DNA of 40,701 bases, taken from the NCBI GenBank assembly GCA_002373755.1, contig DFJU01000047.1, forward strand, positions 8,677 through 49,377, written 5' to 3'. Each line of letters begins with the position of its first letter. Position 1 is the first letter of the stretch. The translations under genes and the position numbers were made by a program. Shown here in pieces: positions 33,294 to 40,701 of this stretch. This DNA is from Bacteroidales bacterium UBA3663 (GTDB taxonomy: Bacteria; Bacteroidota; Bacteroidia; Bacteroidales; UBA3663). The notes under the pieces are model-generated. The model saw only the letters and a list, made by a program, of their open reading frames with translations, searched no databases and was not told where the DNA came from.

Positions 33294-34766
33294 ATGGCAA
33301 CACCGAAAAAAGAGACAACGACGAAGGTCGAGCAGACAGGCATGGGCCTGTCGTTCAAGTCGGCCAACCCCGACGCGTTCCCCATTGCCTACAGTGACGA
33401 AGTGTGGGACGTGGCCGACGAAGACTCCGCGCTGGCCGATGCCATGGGTGCCGAAGGCCAGTTCGACCAGTCGGCCGTCAACGAGCGCATGGCTTTCCAC
33501 GCGGGGCAGCTCGACCACTACCGCTACGGCCGTGTCTATCCGACCGTGGCCGCGATGGTGGCCGCAATCAACGTGCCCGACGGCTACGTGGCCTTCTGCA
33601 CCGCCACTGGCCTGCACTACGACTACAAGGCCAGCCGCACGACCGACCCGACCACGGGCAAGTGGCGCGACACCGACGGAGCCGCGACCTACCTCGAACA
33701 TGAGTGGAACCTGATGGAACTGACTGACCCCGGCCTGCGCCAGCAGATCATGCAGAACACGCGCCGCATCTACATCGTGCGCAACAGCCCAGTCACGCCC
33801 TTCACGCTCACCAACACGGGCGCACAGGCCGCGGCCTTCCAGATGGTCAAGACGGCCGGCACGGGCGACACCATCGGCATGTGGCAATATTCGCTCGACG
33901 GAGGCACGACATGGCAGGCACTCGCCACCGTTTCCACCACGGGCAGTGAGAACGGAGTCACCGTGGCCGCCGGAGCATCGGTACAGATCCGCGCCGTCGA
34001 TTACGTCCCGACCATCTACGTGGGTTCGACCGACCGCTACCAGCTGCTGCTCTACGGCACGTCGTGGTCGGCATCGGGCAACGTGATGTCGCTGCTATAC
34101 CACGACTACCACGACCGCTTCACCATCGAAGAGCCGTATGCACTGGCCTTCCTCTTCTACCAGCAGACCGCCCTCTCCGACATCTCCGGCCTCGCCCTGC
34201 CAGCCACCGTGCTGAGCGCGGGCTGCTACTGCTCGATGTTCGAGGGCTGCACAGGCATAGACTCCATCCCGGTGCTGCCGGCACTGTCGGTGCCTGCCCA
34301 TGCCTACAGCGCGATGTTCCGTGGCTGCACAGCGCTCGAGCTCATCCCGCCGCTCACCATAGCGGCCGTCGAAGCCAGCGGCGCGGGCTGCATGGAGTCG
34401 ATGTTCGAGGGCTGCACGGGGCTTGCATCCGTCGAGTGCCTCTATGTGGTGCGCGCCACGGGCGAGCAGGCAATGGCTTCGATGTTCGCGGGCAACGTGG
34501 TTCTCACCGACTGCGCCATGCCCTACCTGACCATGGCCAATGCGCCCGAAGCCCTCGCGTCGATGTTCGATGGCTGCCTGACGTTCGCCGACCTCACCGT
34601 CGGCCTCACCTACTGGCCTACGTCGAACAATGCCGACACCCTGCCGACCCTCGGCTGGCTGGCCAACGTGTCCGGCACAGGCACATTCCGCGCGCCGATG
34701 GCGTCATTCCCCGTCCGTGGCGACGACACCATCCCCGTCGGCTGGACGACACAGAGCACGCTGTAG
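33294..34766 (+). CDS. tail protein with BspA-type leucine-rich repeats
   Basis: 490 residues. N-terminal phage-specific part (to about 270), then about six repeats of the BspA/DUF285-like type with recurring SMFEGCTGL-like units. It ends in the domain GTFRAP ... DDTIPVGWT seen after such repeats in Bacteroidetes surface proteins. Phage use of this repeat suggests receptor binding. Confidence 0.8.
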   Translation: MATPKKETTTKVEQTGMGLSFKSANPDAFPIAYSDEVWDVADEDSALADAMGAEGQFDQSAVNERMAFHAGQLDHYRYGRVYPTVAAMVAAINVPDGYVAFCTATGLHYDYKASRTTDPTTGKWRDTDGAATYLEHEWNLMELTDPGLRQQIMQNTRRIYIVRNSPVTPFTLTNTGAQAAAFQMVKTAGTGDTIGMWQYSLDGGTTWQALATVSTTGSENGVTVAAGASVQIRAVDYVPTIYVGSTDRYQLLLYGTSWSASGNVMSLLYHDYHDRFTIEEPYALAFLFYQQTALSDISGLALPATVLSAGCYCSMFEGCTGIDSIPVLPALSVPAHAYSAMFRGCTALELIPPLTIAAVEASGAGCMESMFEGCTGLASVECLYVVRATGEQAMASMFAGNVVLTDCAMPYLTMANAPEALASMFDGCLTFADLTVGLTYWPTSNNADTLPTLGWLANVSGTGTFRAPMASFPVRGDDTIPVGWTTQSTL

Positions 34767-34819
34767 TCCACGCCGCCCACCGCATCGGCCTTTAACTCCC
34801 CTTAAATACCTCTTAAACA

Positions 34820-35122
34820 ATGGCAACCTATACACGCTACGGCTACAAGTTCATCGACGAGGGCGACACCATGCCCGGCACCGCCCGTCTCTATCCCATA
34901 GTGGCCACCGCACACCTGCTGCTCCACGACGGCTACGTCCCCGTGGTCGATGACCCGTCCACTGGCACCAGCGGCTTCGAGGAGCGCGACGGCCAGCGCG
35001 TCTATGTGCGCTACACACCGCCCGTCACCCTGACAGCCGCATCGGCCGACACCGATGCCGCCGACCAGCTCGACGGCGAACTCATCACCTTACAGCTGTC
35101 CGACGCCTCATCCGAAGCATAA
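34820..35122 (+). CDS. small tail-region protein, unknown function
   Basis: 100 residues, beta-rich, no signal peptide. It lies between the two leucine-rich-repeat proteins, so it may be a connector or fibre chaperone. No family recognised. Confidence 0.65.
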   Translation: MATYTRYGYKFIDEGDTMPGTARLYPIVATAHLLLHDGYVPVVDDPSTGTSGFEERDGQRVYVRYTPPVTLTAASADTDAADQLDGELITLQLSDASSEA

Positions 35123-35142
35123 CCCCAAAACCGAACACTGCC

Positions 35143-37086
35143 ATGCTCTACATCGACGGAAAACAGGTCGCACGCTACCTGCTGCGCGACCGCACCATAG
35201 TCAGCATCATCGAACACGGCCGCCAGTCGTACCACAACGACCCGCAGCCGCGCCGCGCCACATCGATGAGGGGACTGAAGGTGACGGCATTGGCCGACAA
35301 TTCGACCATCACCTTCACGACCTCCGACGGCAATCCAACCGACGCCAGCTGGCCGCTGCAATACTCGCGCGGCTGGGGCTGGCACGACATCGAGTGGAAC
35401 AGGACGGTGCTGCGGCTGCCCACAGCGGGCGACTGCGTCTGGCTCCGTCCGAAGGGCAAGTTCTTCTATTCGACAGGCAACGAACGCATAGGCGGCACTG
35501 GCCGTTGGCAGCTCGACGGCAACCTGCGCCACCTGTTCAACCCCGACGGCTACGCCTTCGCCACGCTCGACACCACCAGCAGCATTCAGGGCATGAACCT
35601 CTTCGGCTTCTGCGACGCACTGTGCGGCCACCTCCAGATTGACGGCAACATGTCGGCCTGGAACTTCGGCCTGAGCCAGTTCGACGACGTCTTCGAGGGC
35701 TGCACCGGCATTACCTCGGTCACCATTGCCGACGACGTGGACGACGAGTGGAACTTCGAGGGCTGCTCGTCGCTCGCCGAAATCTCCGCCCCGCATGTCA
35801 CCTACATGCCGAGGCTGGCAGGCACGGCCGTCACCGAGGCGTGGTTCCCGTCGGCCCTCTACGACTCGCCCAATGCCTTCAATCCCGTGCTCCAGCGCGT
35901 CATCCTGCCACGGCTCACCGAGCTGCGCGGCGATGCGTTCTGGAACTGCTCGTCGCTCGCCTACATCCGCGTCGGCATCACCTCATGGGGCCGACGCAGC
36001 GGCAACGGCTGGGTGGACGGAGTTGCGGCCAACGGCACATTCATCAAACATGCCGCATTGCCCCTCGAATTCGGTCCCGACCGCATCCCGACAGGCTGGA
36101 CGGTGCTCGTCGATACGCCACAGCTCACCGCCACGGGCAACGACTACGACTCGGCGCGCAGCGTCACCCTCACGACCCAGCTGCCCGATGCCGACATCTA
36201 CTTCACCACCGACGGCACTGAACCGTCGGACACCAACGGCACGCGCTACACGTCGCCGCTCTACATCACGGCAACCACGACCATACGCGCCGTCGCCATC
36301 GACCAGTACGGCCCGTCGGACATCCTGACCCAGACCGTCGAGGTGCGCCACGCCCTTGCCTTCGAGGCACAGACGGCATCGACCGTCGAACTGACAGCCA
36401 CCGGCGGCTATATCACCGATCTCTGTCCCGACCTCGAATACTCCGTCGGCGGCACTACGTGGGCGACATTGGCCGTCAACACCGCCATCAGCCTCGCCGC
36501 AGGCCAGCGGCTCTACATCCGCGCATCGCAGCAGAACTGGGACTTCTACTCCGGCGCATCCGACCGCATCCGCTTCACCATGACCGGCACGCTCAAGGCC
36601 AAGGGCAGCGTCATGTCGCTGCTCGACCCGACGTGGTATCATGACGGCGCACCCTCCATCGACTACAACGACGCGCTGCACGGCCTGTTCGAGGACTGCA
36701 CGTCGCTCATCGGCCCGGCTCCCGAACTGCCTGCCCTGACGGGCGAGGCGCGCTGCTACTACGCGATGTTCAAGGGCTGCACCGGACTGACCCGCGCCGA
36801 CATCGGCCTCACCTCGCTTTCCGCCGCCTCCGAGTGCGCCTGCATGTTCCAGGGCTGCACGTCGCTCAAGGCCGTCTTCGTCCACTTCAGCGCATGGAAC
36901 GATGCCGACCTCGCTACCGCCGACTGGATGGACGGCGTTGCGGCCAAGGGCTCATTCCGCGCACCTTCGGCACTGCCCGTGGTCAACGACGCGTCGCACA
37001 TCCCGACGGGCTGGGGCTCAATGGCCGTCGCCAACCTCATCGATGCCGCCGATGAATTGTTCTACGGCTCATTCGATGCCGATTAA
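35143..37086 (+). CDS. large BspA-like LRR protein with chitobiase-type C-terminal domain
   Basis: 647 residues. First LRR block with terminal GTFIKHAALP ... RIPTGWTVL (about 170-325). Then a chitobiase/hexosaminidase C-terminal-like domain (about 335-405: DADIYFTTDGTEPSDTNGTR). A second LRR block follows (about 500-620, repeated MFKGCTGLT/MFQGCTSL) with GSFRAP ... HIPTGWG. It is the largest candidate receptor-binding protein, built from domains of commensal surface adhesins. Confidence 0.8.
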   Translation: MLYIDGKQVARYLLRDRTIVSIIEHGRQSYHNDPQPRRATSMRGLKVTALADNSTITFTTSDGNPTDASWPLQYSRGWGWHDIEWNRTVLRLPTAGDCVWLRPKGKFFYSTGNERIGGTGRWQLDGNLRHLFNPDGYAFATLDTTSSIQGMNLFGFCDALCGHLQIDGNMSAWNFGLSQFDDVFEGCTGITSVTIADDVDDEWNFEGCSSLAEISAPHVTYMPRLAGTAVTEAWFPSALYDSPNAFNPVLQRVILPRLTELRGDAFWNCSSLAYIRVGITSWGRRSGNGWVDGVAANGTFIKHAALPLEFGPDRIPTGWTVLVDTPQLTATGNDYDSARSVTLTTQLPDADIYFTTDGTEPSDTNGTRYTSPLYITATTTIRAVAIDQYGPSDILTQTVEVRHALAFEAQTASTVELTATGGYITDLCPDLEYSVGGTTWATLAVNTAISLAAGQRLYIRASQQNWDFYSGASDRIRFTMTGTLKAKGSVMSLLDPTWYHDGAPSIDYNDALHGLFEDCTSLIGPAPELPALTGEARCYYAMFKGCTGLTRADIGLTSLSAASECACMFQGCTSLKAVFVHFSAWNDADLATADWMDGVAAKGSFRAPSALPVVNDASHIPTGWGSMAVANLIDAADELFYGSFDAD

Positions 37087-37113
37087 ACACCATTTAACAA
37101 CATCTTGAACGAT

Positions 37114-37332
37114 ATGAAACACCTCCTTCCACTCCTCACCATCGCAGCCGCCGCCATCATCGCATCGTGCGGCCACGACCCCATCATCGACGGTACAGAG
37201 CCGTCGCCCGACACGGCATCGGCTTCAGACCCTGCGGCATTGCCCGACACCATCGGCATCCGCATCGTCCCGCCGCCGACATTCCCTGTCCCCATCGTCA
37301 CCGTGGCCGACACCTCTTTCAACGCCGATTAG
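37114..37332 (+). CDS. small lipoprotein
   Basis: 72 residues from ATG 37114 (TTG 37105 in frame). Lipoprotein signal MKHLLPLLTIAAAAIIASC, with Cys19, then a Pro/Asp-rich tail of about 50 residues. Membrane-anchored, probably surface or periplasmic. It is next to the PI-PLC-like gene, so the pair may act together. Confidence 0.7.
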   Translation: MKHLLPLLTIAAAAIIASCGHDPIIDGTEPSPDTASASDPAALPDTIGIRIVPPPTFPVPIVTVADTSFNAD

Positions 37333-37359
37333 TAACCACCAAACAACACCACCTGCATC

Positions 37360-37938
37360 ATGATCAAGGGAAGCCACAACACAATGAGCTACCTGCCCGT
37401 CCGGCAATGGTGGCTGCGCCCGTTCCGCGCGTGGGGACGCTGCCAACGGCTCAACCTGCGCGACCAATGGAAGGCCGGAGTGCGCCACTTCGACCTGCGC
37501 ATCAAGTTCGACGACGACGGCACGGCCCGCTTCGGCCACGGCCTTCTGACCTACCGCTGCTCCGCCACGCCAGCCGATGTCATCTTCGCAATCGCCGACA
37601 TCGCCCGCACCACAAGGCAGGCCGTCACCATGCGCATCTGGCTCGAACAGCGTCCGACGGCCACGCGCCGTGCCCAATTCTCCGCATGGCTCGCCGACAA
37701 CAACATCGTGGCCCGGCTCAACGCCCTGGGCATAGCCTACCGCATCGGCCACAAGCACACCGATGCCGACATCTATCCCGACCTCATCGGCCGCGTAGTC
37801 GAGACCTGCAAGCAGTACGACCACCGCTGGCATTTCCTCATGCCGCCTGTCGCATGGCAATGGGAGCAGCGGCGCATCATGCGCGCCGTCACAGCCACCG
37901 GCTACGACGGCATCGTCAGTCAAGACTTCATCGCCTGA
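37360..37938 (+). CDS. PI-PLC X-domain-like phosphodiesterase
   Basis: 192 residues. Start GSHNTMSY (His6) and GVRHFDLRI (Arg42, Asp45, Arg47), followed by HG at 60-61. This is the His/Arg/Asp/His layout of bacterial phosphatidylinositol-specific phospholipase C, with Arg in the place of calcium. The barrel continues to VSQDF near the end. About 190 residues is shorter than the usual 300. No signal peptide, so it is cytoplasmic or virion-bound. It is the last prophage gene. Substrate unknown. Confidence 0.78.
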   Translation: MIKGSHNTMSYLPVRQWWLRPFRAWGRCQRLNLRDQWKAGVRHFDLRIKFDDDGTARFGHGLLTYRCSATPADVIFAIADIARTTRQAVTMRIWLEQRPTATRRAQFSAWLADNNIVARLNALGIAYRIGHKHTDADIYPDLIGRVVETCKQYDHRWHFLMPPVAWQWEQRRIMRAVTATGYDGIVSQDFIA

Positions 37939-37955
37939 GCACTCTGACCGCAACG

Positions 37956-37993
37956 AAAAAGGCCGTCCGAACTTTCGCTCGAACGGCCTTTTT
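37956..37993 (+). terminator. intrinsic terminator at the prophage right end
   Basis: Perfect 11-bp stem AAAAAGGCCGT / ACGGCCTTTTT, extended by three more pairs, with T tracts on both sides. It ends late tail transcription before the host DNA, and host transcription in the other direction. Confidence 0.93.
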
Positions 37994-38019
37994 CACTTCG
38001 CTTCGGTCGTTTTTTTCAT

Positions 38020-38065
38020 GCACTTTTCTTTTTGACAGGGTGTACTTTTCTTTTTGGCGAAAATA
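38020..38065 (-). other. prophage right terminus with two transposase-binding-like sites
   Basis: Read inward: CAAAAAGAAAAGTAC (38042-38056) and CAAAAAGAAAAGTGC (38020-38034), exactly 22 bases apart, the spacing of R1 and R2 in Mu. Outer bases to 38065 match the left end at 18 of 24 positions. Confidence 0.7.
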
Positions 38066-38069
38066 TATG
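38066..38069. repeat. right target-site duplication TATG
   Basis: Same four bases as 1653-1656, in the same codon phase, directly after the prophage end. Confidence 0.65.
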
Positions 38070-39061
38070 GGTACTACGAATTCTATGAGCCGATGCCCAA
38101 TGATGTCGAATATTTCAAAATCGCTGCAAAAGGACGGAACGACAGTGACTACTACTATATAAACAATGATGTGCGCGAAATAAAGACCTATGACAAGAAA
38201 AAAGTCAGGCCCAACTTTGAACTCGCCATCAAAGCCACGCCTGGCATACCTGATTGCGCATATATCATCGAATACGTAAACGACAACATCTTAGGAGGCA
38301 ATGAACTGGTGGCAGAACTTCCTATAGACCAGAACCGCCGCTGCACATTTACTGCCCACTTGGACAGCATCGTCATGGCCGAAGTGACTGCAATATTCCC
38401 CGACGGTACGATCTGCATATCGGACGACGTGTTACCGCTGGTGCCTGGCGAGAAAGTCGAACTCGACGTATATCATGCCTATTGGCAAGTCATCGGAGGA
38501 AAAAGCAGTTTCTACAAGGATTGGTCTAATGCCAAAGATGCTTGCGAGAATATACTGAGAAGAACTAATCTGCCATACGAAAAAAAAGATTCTTTGAAAT
38601 TGGACTACCTAAAGCAGCACATTAGCCAACTGGGATGCCTATATTACTATGACAGACATTACAGTTCGTGTTTTGAGGATGTGGAAGACCTGCCAGCTGC
38701 CATCAAACAGACTCAGTTCGGTCGAAAATGGGCAGCAGAAGCTCCAATACGAGCAGCAAGCAAAGAGAGAAGGTTGACCATAGCAAAGAACCCTCTTTGG
38801 GTCTTCAGAGACCCAGATGAGCCTCATTCTGAAACAATGATTTATGATTTAAATGGTTTTTATGATGAATGTATAAAACGTGGCGCATACGTATTGGAAA
38901 AAGAATACAGCGGAGATGATCCACAAAACCCCTATCTCCGAGTCGGCAGTTATTACGACCGTTGGGCAAAAAATGGTGTCAAAATATACAAGCTGACAGA
39001 TAAAAACAAATATAAAACGATTCGGAAAGAATATTTGGAAGGCAAACTTAAATTAGATTAA
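38066..39061 (+). pseudogene. M56 (BlaR1-type) peptidase, 3' part
   Basis: 331 codons, continuing the gene at 30-1656. Joining at TATG reads GNRYKYLGSYPEM ... ENSIYGYYEFYEPMPND. This completes a domain with the GN-Y-LG ... FYEPMP-D pattern of Bacteroidetes extracytoplasmic beta domains. The rest (IYDLNGFYDECIKRGAYVLE) is C-terminal sequence of unknown role. The frame stays open through a TTG at 38054, inside the prophage end, but no proper start is present. It is probably not expressed. Confidence 0.8.
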
Positions 39062-39133
39062 TTGTTGATTGTTCTGGAGGAGGCAGTGATGCTCCCTCCA
39101 GAATTTTTACATTGCGGTTCTAAAGTAACATGG

Positions 39134-39348
39134 TTATCCCTGCAGCCGTTCCAATCGGGACATGACAAGTTGCTCGTATTTCTCTTTCAAGTCGTTGTTG
39201 AGGAAAGAATCTTGAATGAGTATCTTCCACTTAGGAAGGGTCTTGAACATATTATCGACAAGATTCAGGACGACATTCTTTTCAATGCCCATCGTTTCGG
39301 CAGCATGGTCAAGTCTTTATTCTCGGGCAATTGTGGATAGTCCTTCAT
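39134..39348 (-). pseudogene. HipA-like kinase C-terminal fragment, frameshifted
   Basis: On the minus strand, MKDYPQLPENKDLTM then, after a one-base loss near 39310 (ATGCT for ATGGCT), AAETMGIEKNVVLNLV ... DSFLNNDLKEKYEQLVMSRL to the TAA at 39134. The SFL-n-Y-n-R-n-RL ending is typical of HipA-family toxin kinases. The 5' four fifths are missing. Assignment by pattern. Confidence 0.5.
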
Positions 39349-39388
39349 CTGTGGCTTAAAGATATATTACGATAGATTTCTGCTTGTC

Positions 39389-39492
39389 TCAAGACTTCTT
39401 GCTTGCCGTTAATTCATAGTTGAATAGGTCAAGGAGTTGATGCAACTCCTGTTCCTCAAACTACTGGGTGTAGAAGTCGTGACCGAGATTTT
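39389..39492 (-). pseudogene. NUDIX hydrolase C-terminal fragment
   Basis: On the minus strand: HDFYTQ, a TAG, then FEEQELHQLLDLF. This aligns with EYFTQQFENEELAHLLQAL at the end of the intact NUDIX gene at 40059-40604. At DNA level TCAAACT-CTG and TTCCT blocks are shared. The TAG replaces the Gln codon. It seems to be what remains of a duplicated copy. Confidence 0.55.
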
Positions 39493-39949
39493 TCACTATG
39501 ACTGCTATGTTTCCATAACCGACAGAGCTGAATATGCCTTATGCTTGCCACTTGGTTATAACTTGAATTCAAAAGTAGACTTGGACTCATGGGCATTTGA
39601 AACTCTGGAATTGACTGCCCTATACTCGCCTTTTACAAATGATTGGATTGGAGTTGGTCATACCATGCTCTATAACGAAGACTGGAGTCCGGTCTCCGAC
39701 ACCATCAAATTCAACTCTTATATCTTGCTGGAATCCAAAGGGAAAGATGGCCAAATCGTAGAACCCGTCCAATTGGACAACTCAGACAAAGCCGTCGCCT
39801 TTTACCAGATTTTCCCCTTGTATCCCGAGGAACTGAACTACACCATGGAACGCTCCTATCGAGAACTTCTTGGCCTCTTTGGTCCAGATATGGACTACGC
39901 CATTGACATCAACCGCGAGAATTACTGCGGAAATAAGACGGACTATTGA
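39440..39949 (+). pseudogene. SUFU-like immunity protein, 5'-truncated
   Basis: From about residue 18: HYDCYVSITDRAEYALCLP ... DWIGVGHTMLYNED ... VAFYQIFPLYPEELNY. The last motif fits the suppressor-of-fused domain used by many bacterial immunity proteins against polymorphic toxins. The first 17 codons are antisense to the NUDIX fragment, so the true N-terminus is lost. A terminator follows at 40014. Confidence 0.55.
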
Positions 39950-40013
39950 CCCTCCGTTGTAACGTCCGTCAACTCCTCATGCGAAACGATAACTCCTGTT
40001 AACTTCATAAACT

Positions 40014-40055
40014 AACTCGCTTTTCGCAAGCACAACCACTTGCGAAAAGCGAGTT
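40014..40055. terminator. bidirectional terminator between converging genes
   Basis: Perfect 17-bp stem AACTCGCTTTTCGCAAG / CTTGCGAAAAGCGAGTT with an 8-base loop. It lies between the plus SUFU-like gene and the minus NUDIX gene. Confidence 0.9.
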
Positions 40056-40058
40056 ATT

Positions 40059-40604
40059 CTATTTCTCTAATGCCTGAAGCAGGTGCGCAAGTTCCTCGTT
40101 TTCAAACTGCTGTGTGAAATATTCTTGGCCGATGTGACTCCGCAGCTCATCGAGCGTGAAATATCGGCCTTCGTCCACCTCGTCATGGTCGGGCTGGGGG
40201 ACGACGTCGGCACTGGCCACAATGCAGAAGGCGGTGACAAGTTCGCGTTCACGGCTCGACTGCCAGACGTACTGGAAGAGGAAACGGCATTGGCCAATGT
40301 CAATGTGCAGACCCAACTCCTCGCGTGCCTCGCGCACCACGGCATCGGCCAACGACTCGCCATAATCGACGTGACCGCCCACCGAGGTATCCCACTTGCC
40401 GGGAGCGATATCCTTCTTCATCGAACGTTTCTGCAGGTACAATCGGCCATCGGCATCGAGCACGTGCAGATGCACCACGGGATGCAACGCCATCGAGCCG
40501 CCATGGCAATATTTCCGCGTAGCGCGACCGACTACGCGACCTTCTTCATCAATAAGGGGGAACAACTCCTGTTGCTCCCCCTCGTTATAGTGTAATTGAA
40601 TCAT
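40059..40604 (-). CDS. NUDIX hydrolase
   Basis: 181 residues from ATG 40604. It has the full Nudix box (GX5EX7REUXEEXGU): GGHVDYGESLAD, then VVREAREELGL. The N-terminal part (HLHVLDADGRLYLQKRS, DIAPGKWDTSVGGH) is that of the IPP-isomerase-like NUDIX branch. It hydrolyses a nucleoside-diphosphate-linked or similar compound; the substrate cannot be read. It lies 7 bases downstream of frdB, perhaps cotranscribed with it. Confidence 0.9.
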   Translation of the reverse strand: MIQLHYNEGEQQELFPLIDEEGRVVGRATRKYCHGGSMALHPVVHLHVLDADGRLYLQKRSMKKDIAPGKWDTSVGGHVDYGESLADAVVREAREELGLHIDIGQCRFLFQYVWQSSRERELVTAFCIVASADVVPQPDHDEVDEGRYFTLDELRSHIGQEYFTQQFENEELAHLLQALEK

Positions 40605-40610
40605 TACCAA

Positions 40611-40701
40611 TTAGTCAGCCAACTTAGCCTTGATGAACTCGCGGTTGAGGCGAGCGATGTTGGAAATCTTGACCGACTTCGGGCACTCCATCTCGCAGGC
40701 G
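40611..40701 (-). CDS. frdB: fumarate reductase/succinate dehydrogenase iron-sulfur subunit, C-terminus (partial)
   Basis: The last 29 codons: ACEMECPKSVKISNIARLNR, then EFIKAKLAD and TAA. The CEMECPKS cysteine motif ligates a [3Fe-4S]/[4Fe-4S] cluster, and the ending is that of Bacteroidales FrdB. It transfers electrons from menaquinol to fumarate at the inner membrane. The gene runs out of the window. Confidence 0.85.
   Translation of the reverse strand, partial: ACEMECPKSVKISNIARLNREFIKAKLAD

Larger units (their letters stand above)
1657..38065 (+). mobile_element. Mu-like transposable prophage, about 36.4 kb, complete
   Basis: The element carries a DDE transposase, a MuB-type ATPase, a repressor, head genes of Mu type (DUF935 portal, MuF, DUF1320) and a contractile tail. 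Its length is close to that of Mu. Its ends align as imperfect inverted repeats (18 of 24 positions, with CAAAAAGAAA fully shared), are flanked by TATG, and interrupt an M56 gene that rejoins in frame. Only one early gene (3512-3891) shows an obvious frameshift, so the prophage may still be active. Its head module is inverted relative to the rest. No Mor/C-type late activator could be recognised. Confidence 0.9.

Noticed and set aside
31004..37086. Diversity-generating retroelement, expected because Bacteroides transposable phages can carry one
   Set aside because: No reverse transcriptase ORF and no template/variable repeat pair was seen.
39062..39340. 92-codon plus ORF after the M56 3' part
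   Set aside because: It is antisense to the better-supported HipA-like fragment and has no leader or recognisable domain.

Overview
The window is a Bacteroidales-type (Bacteroidetes) chromosome carrying a complete Mu-like transposable prophage. Three things point to the phylum. Candidate promoters fit the Bacteroidetes -33 TTTG / -7 TAnnTTTG pattern. Start codons follow A/T-rich leaders rather than Shine-Dalgarno sites. The flanks hold an M56/BlaR1-type peptidase gene, a NUDIX hydrolase and the C-terminus of a fumarate reductase iron-sulfur subunit. The prophage is visibly more GC-rich than the right flank.

I place the prophage at 1657-38065 (about 36.4 kb). It is flanked by a 4-bp TATG direct repeat and splits the M56 gene. 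The two halves (30-1656 and 38066-39061) rejoin in frame into one ORF of about 872 residues. The prophage ends match at 18 of 24 positions as inverted repeats, and copies of a CAAAAAGAAARGT-type motif lie at both ends. These are probably transposase-binding sites.

From left to right: (i) a non-coding left end with repeats (1657-2452). (ii) An S24-type repressor on the minus strand, diverging from the early operon across an operator/promoter region. (iii) An early plus-strand operon (3263-10522): MuA-like DDE transposase, MuB-like AAA ATPase, a second RecA-like ATPase, a GemA-like protein, a DUF3164 protein and small unknowns, ended by a strong terminator. (iv) A minus-strand head module (17666 down to 10624): small and large terminase, DUF1320 protein, DUF935 portal, MuF protein with a probable C-terminal toxin domain, a small membrane protein, a virion morphogenesis protein and a tail-terminator-like protein. 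(v) A divergent late promoter region (about 17720-17820). (vi) A plus-strand module: protease with nested scaffold, capsid, amidase, overlapping spanin-like genes, contractile sheath and tube, tail chaperone with a -1 frameshift, tape measure, baseplate hub, spike, gp25-like wedge, LysM protein, gpJ- and gpI-like proteins, a tail-collar fibre, a fibre-like protein, two BspA/leucine-rich-repeat proteins, a lipoprotein and a PI-PLC-like phosphodiesterase.

Three extra genes (11886+, 23552-, 26593-) look like morons. Each lies opposite to its neighbours, encodes a membrane or secreted protein and has a host-type promoter-like sequence of its own. A conspicuous second layer is a set of intergenic leader families (TAATTNG heptamers, CTCCCTTTTA-type pyrimidine tracts, CCGACCCTCC hairpins, GAGACG palindromes). 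They recur before many phage genes, and one of them also occurs in the host flank.

The right flank is a graveyard of small accessory genes: a frameshifted HipA-like C-terminus, a NUDIX fragment and a 5'-truncated SUFU-like immunity gene. An intact NUDIX gene and the end of frdB follow. No tRNA, rRNA, CRISPR array or reverse transcriptase was seen.
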